Source of the DNA: Alistipes sp. Zagget8
GTDB lineage: Bacteria; Bacteroidota; Bacteroidia; Bacteroidales; Rikenellaceae
NCBI GenBank assembly: GCA_001941065.1
Contig: MSHJ01000015.1
Span: 62,001 to 126,000 of the forward strand
DNA length: 64,000 bases
Direction of reading: 5' to 3'
Shown: piece by piece, positions 61,672 to 64,000 of the stretch
Numbering within the stretch: the first letter of the stretch is position 1
Layout: the number at the start of each line of letters is the position of its first letter
Program-made: the position numbers and the translations under genes
Notes under the pieces: generated by a model
Databases searched by the model: none
Told to the model about the DNA's origin: nothing
The model's input: the letters and a program-made list of their open reading frames with translations, nothing else

Positions 61672-61759
61672 TTTTTTTGATTTTTTCGCTTTTTTTCAGA
61701 TTCGTTTCAGTTTCAGGCCGCAACTTTGCAGTACGAAACTTAATTAAAACACTACGATT

Positions 61760-62203
61760 ATGAAAAAGTTCCCGATTATCTTCGCTACCCTGGCCCTTAT
61801 GGCCTCCACCCTTACCGCTTTCGCCGGCAGCGACCGGATTATCACCGTCGCCGAACTCCCGGCCGTTTCGCAGCAGTTCATCAAGGCCCATTTCGCGGGT
61901 GTCGAGGTCTCCTACGCCAAGGTCGACGAGGAGATGTTCGACAAGGACTACAAGGTGGTCTTCGTCAACGGCTCGAAGGTCGAGTTTGCCAAGAACGGCC
62001 AGTGGACGGATGTCGACTGCAAGTACGGCGAGGTCCCGGCGGCCATCGTTCCGCAGCAGATCCGCGACCATGTGGCCAAGAATTTCGCAGGCCGCAAGAT
62101 CGTCTCGATAGATCGCGACAAGCGCGGTTACGAGGTGAAACTCGACAACGGCCTTGAACTGAAATTCGACCTGAAATTCCGCCTGATCGAGATCGACGAC
62201 TGA
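61760..62203 (+). CDS. Periplasmic PepSY-like protein (DUF2874)
   Basis: 147 residues, signal peptide MKKFPIIFATLALMASTLTAFA, then two PepSY-like repeats (about 25-80 and 85-147): KVVFVNGSKVEFAKNGQWTDVDCKYGEVP and YEVKLDNGLELKFDLKFRLIEID. In Bacteroides such proteins are often next to two-component systems. Its likely role is envelope stress or ligand sensing (inference). Confidence 0.85.
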   Translation: MKKFPIIFATLALMASTLTAFAGSDRIITVAELPAVSQQFIKAHFAGVEVSYAKVDEEMFDKDYKVVFVNGSKVEFAKNGQWTDVDCKYGEVPAAIVPQQIRDHVAKNFAGRKIVSIDRDKRGYEVKLDNGLELKFDLKFRLIEIDD

Positions 62204-62227
62204 TCCGCATCCCGCTGAAAACCATCC

Positions 62228-62260
62228 GACGGCGCCCGAATTCCTATTCGGGCGCCGTCT
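62228..62260 (+). terminator. Terminator of the PepSY-like gene
   Basis: GACGGCGCCCGAAT-tcct-ATTCGGGCGCCGTC, a perfect 14-bp stem with a short T-run. Confidence 0.75.
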
Positions 62261-62314
62261 ATTCTGTTTTATAATATCTCGCTATTCATGTATAAAATAA
62301 TTTGATAGCTATTT

Positions 62315-62352
62315 TGATACAAATCACGAAAAACTATTGTATATTTGTATCA
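62315..62352 (+). promoter_or_regulatory. Ferritin promoter with overlapping inverted repeat (operator)
   Basis: TGATACAAAT (62315-62324) and ATTTGTATCA (62343-62352) are perfect inverted repeats, and the -7 box TATATTTG (62340-62347) lies in the right arm. An iron or peroxide regulator is the obvious reader, but the site is not a plain Fur box. Confidence 0.65.
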
Positions 62353-62390
62353 CAAACGATGATAAACCGCAAACTTAAAACAATACAGTT

Positions 62391-62915
62391 ATGTTAAGCA
62401 AGAAATTACACGAAGCGATGAACGCTCAGATCAATGCCGAGCTCTGGTCGGCCTATCTTTATCTGTCGATGTCGATGGACGCCGAGGCCAAGGGGCTGAA
62501 GGGTGTCGCCAACTGGTTCTACGTACAGTTCCAGGAGGAGCAGGACCACGCGCGGATCTTTATGAACTACATCCTCTCGCGCGACGCCGAGGTGAAGCTG
62601 CTCCCGATCGAGGAGGTGCGCACCAAGTGGGCTTCGCCGCTGGAGATGTTCCAGGACACGCTCAAGCACGAGAAGGAGGTTACGGCCATGATCGGCAACC
62701 TGGCCGCCATCGCCGCCGAGGACAAGGATTACGCATCGTCGAACATGCTCGTCTGGTTCGTCGACGAGCAGGTCGAGGAGGAAGAGTCGGCACGCGACAT
62801 GATCACCGCCTGCGAGGCCGTCGAGGGCAACAAGTTCGGGCTCTACATGCTCGACAAGGAGCTGGCAGCCCGCACCTATACGCAGGCTTCGCCGCTGGCG
62901 ACCGCCAACGCATAA
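62391..62915 (+). CDS. ftnA: Bacterial ferritin
   Basis: 174 residues, 24-mer iron store without haem. Ferroxidase ligands Glu17, Glu50, His53, Glu94, Gln127, Glu129 and Glu130 are all present and numbered as in E. coli FtnA. Only the last 10 residues diverge. It has its own promoter with an operator and a strong terminator. Confidence 0.96.
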   Translation: MLSKKLHEAMNAQINAELWSAYLYLSMSMDAEAKGLKGVANWFYVQFQEEQDHARIFMNYILSRDAEVKLLPIEEVRTKWASPLEMFQDTLKHEKEVTAMIGNLAAIAAEDKDYASSNMLVWFVDEQVEEEESARDMITACEAVEGNKFGLYMLDKELAARTYTQASPLATANA

Positions 62916-62948
62916 ACGAAAGTTTTTGTCATAGTTATTTATAGTGGG

Positions 62949-62977
62949 TCCGGCCTCCGAAAGGGGGCCGGATTTTT
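62949..62977 (+). terminator. Terminator of ftnA
   Basis: TCCGGCC...GGCCGGA stem with T6. Confidence 0.75.
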
Positions 62978-62998
62978 TGGTTCGTCGGATTATTTGAC

Positions 62999-63006
62999 TA
63001 CATTTG
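62999..63006 (+). promoter_or_regulatory. Promoter box in front of the 116-bp repeats
   Basis: TACATTTG with a TTGG about 18 nt upstream. Downstream is a hairpin TAAGGTT...AACCTTA (about 63022-63042) and no gene, so it may start a non-coding transcript. Confidence 0.4.
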
Positions 63007-63145
63007 CAATAGAATATACGATTAAGGTTAAGACAAACCTTACATCTATTGGTAAACTCGCGACTGCTGCGATTGCGGCAGGTTTAACATGGTGTGAATT
63101 TTGTCTGAAACCTGAGTCTTGTCCCTACCCGTCCGGGCGGGGGAC

Positions 63146-63261
63146 AGGCTTGGGCGTAAGGGCAACTCACCATGCAAGGCTCGCGAGGCCGACCAATAGG
63201 GGTTGTACCTGCGTCCTTGCTTTTTATAGGAGGATAGCCCTGCGGGGCGTCGCCGTGAGAA
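63146..63261. repeat. 116-bp direct repeat, copy 1
   Basis: It matches copy 2 at 63437-63552 at 112 of 116 positions. Three of the four changes lie together in a hairpin loop (GGCT-cgcg-AGGCC against GGCT-ccga-AGGCC). The gap 62916-63641 (726 nt) holds these two copies, the ferritin terminator and promoter boxes, and no gene that I can support. Confidence 0.85.
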
Positions 63262-63436
63262 CGGACCGGGTACATGACTTGTGCGGAAGGAATGCAACCC
63301 GGTCCGGCTTTTTGGAGATTCTTCATGGAATTTCCGAACAAAGCGAAAATGAGGCGTCACCGTTTGTTCGCCGGGCCGGGTTCTTTCCGCACTTTTTTAT
63401 AGTCCTGTCCGGCGGCTTCGGTTTTGGACGGAATAT

Positions 63437-63552
63437 AGGCTTGGGCGTAAGGGCAACTCACCATGCAAGGCTCCGAAGGCCGACCAATAGGGGTTGTACC
63501 TGCGTCCTTGCTTTTTATAGGAGGATCGCCCTGCGGGGCGTCGCCGTGAGAA
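63437..63552. repeat. 116-bp direct repeat, copy 2
   Basis: Second copy of the element above, 291 nt further on. GCCCTGCGGGGC near its end can form a hairpin. The copies are not flanked by terminal inverted repeats. Confidence 0.85.
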
Positions 63553-63615
63553 TGGGCCGGATTCTTTCCGCACGTCTTTTTAGCGTTCCGGAGTTGTGAA
63601 AACCGTGTTTTCGGT

Positions 63616-63623
63616 TATCTTTG
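63616..63623 (+). promoter_or_regulatory. -7 box of the TIGR04076 gene
   Basis: TATCTTTG, 18 nt before the ATG at 63642. Confidence 0.55.
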
Positions 63624-63641
63624 ACGGAAAACCACTTCGCT

Positions 63642-63980
63642 ATGAAACGCTGCAAGATCACGATTCTCAAAACCATGCTCAACGAGGAGCTCGCCAAAGA
63701 GTATGCCGCACCCGGATTCGACCGCTGCCCGATGATGCGCGAAGGGCAGGTCTTTTACGCCGATTACGCCAAGCCCGAAGGGTTCTGCGACGAGGCGTGG
63801 AAGGCCGTATACCAATACGTCTTCGCCCTTTCGCACGGGGCCGGGAAATTCTATTACGGCGACTGGATCGACAAGGAGGGCGTCGCTATCTGCTCGTGCA
63901 ACGACGGGCTGCGCCCCGTGATCATGAAGATCGAGCGCACCGACGAGGAATCGACGATCGATTACGAGCCGGTCCGTTAG
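63642..63980 (+). CDS. TIGR04076 family protein
   Basis: 112 residues starting KRCKITILKTMLNEEL; then GFDRCPMMREGQVFY, PEGFCDEAWKAVYQYVFAL and SCNDGLRPVIMKIERT, the pattern of this small family with conserved cysteines. Function unknown; the cysteines might bind metal. The frame upstream of 63642 overlaps the -7 box. Nothing follows to the window end. Confidence 0.85.
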   Translation: MKRCKITILKTMLNEELAKEYAAPGFDRCPMMREGQVFYADYAKPEGFCDEAWKAVYQYVFALSHGAGKFYYGDWIDKEGVAICSCNDGLRPVIMKIERTDEESTIDYEPVR

Positions 63981-64000
63981 CGGCCGATTTTGTAGTTTAT

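Noticed and set aside
62994..63599. A 201-codon frame across the two 116-bp repeats
   Set aside because: The peptide repeats itself because the DNA does; no start signal in the right place and no family. Better treated as a non-coding repeat.

Overview
The window looks like a chromosomal piece of a GC-rich member of the Bacteroidales, most likely Alistipes or another Rikenellaceae. This is inferred from gene content and signals; no database was searched. Supporting signs are many promoters of the Bacteroidetes type (-7 box TAnnTTTG with a TTTG-like -33 box), almost no Shine-Dalgarno sequences, NuoC-NuoD fusion in a Nuo complex without NuoEFG, a TonB-dependent receptor with a carboxypeptidase-regulatory-like N-terminus, DUF4834, DUF4254, DUF1573 and FISUMP-type proteins, and a tryptophanase.

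Layout. 1-7.5 kb: malate dehydrogenase (cut by the window edge), glycine cleavage H protein, dapD-birA, a prolyl oligopeptidase, lysC and a DUF4435 protein. 7.7-15.9 kb: a lipoprotein, an SUI1/eIF1-like gene coupled to a large HExxH outer-membrane-like protein, PBP1A, and asd. dapD, lysC and asd all serve lysine/diaminopimelate synthesis and PBP1A uses the product. 16-21.7 kb: a lone tyrosine recombinase, an acetylesterase, tryptophanase, rubredoxin, superoxide dismutase and a small unknown membrane protein. 21.8-31.6 kb: the operon nuoA-B-CD-H-I-J-K-L-M-N. 31.7-40.9 kb: a GT22-type glycosyltransferase, ogt, a dipeptidyl peptidase IV-like S9 peptidase, an unknown protein, a muralytic LysM protein, DUF4254 plus a GT9 glycosyltransferase, a phosphodiester glycosidase and a lipocalin-like lipoprotein. 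40.9-44.6 kb: frameshifted nfnB, nfnA and a DUF1573 protein. 44.6-45.2 kb: four tRNAs. 45.2-52.5 kb: a BASS transporter, a TonB-dependent receptor, a cobalamin riboswitch followed by a lipoprotein whose leader and body are split by a C7 tract, and purB. 52.6-64 kb: DUF4834-mlaE-mlaF, gapA, yceD-rpmF-plsX-fabH, a two-component system with a PepSY-like protein, ferritin, a duplicated 116-bp element and a TIGR04076 protein.

The least explained content is between genes. (1) A family of palindromes, often paired in inverted orientation, with changing stems but a constant TAAGA loop and TTTTAGGGGCG / TTGTAA flanks, at five loci (REPIN-like). (2) A ~90-bp tandem repeat carrying a promoter box TATCTTTG fused to the perfect palindrome GTGTCGTAACGACAC, placed directly in front of three unrelated genes. 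(3) A 116-bp direct duplication near 63 kb. (4) Poly-C tracts at the start of two surface-related genes, one of them currently out of frame downstream of the B12 riboswitch.
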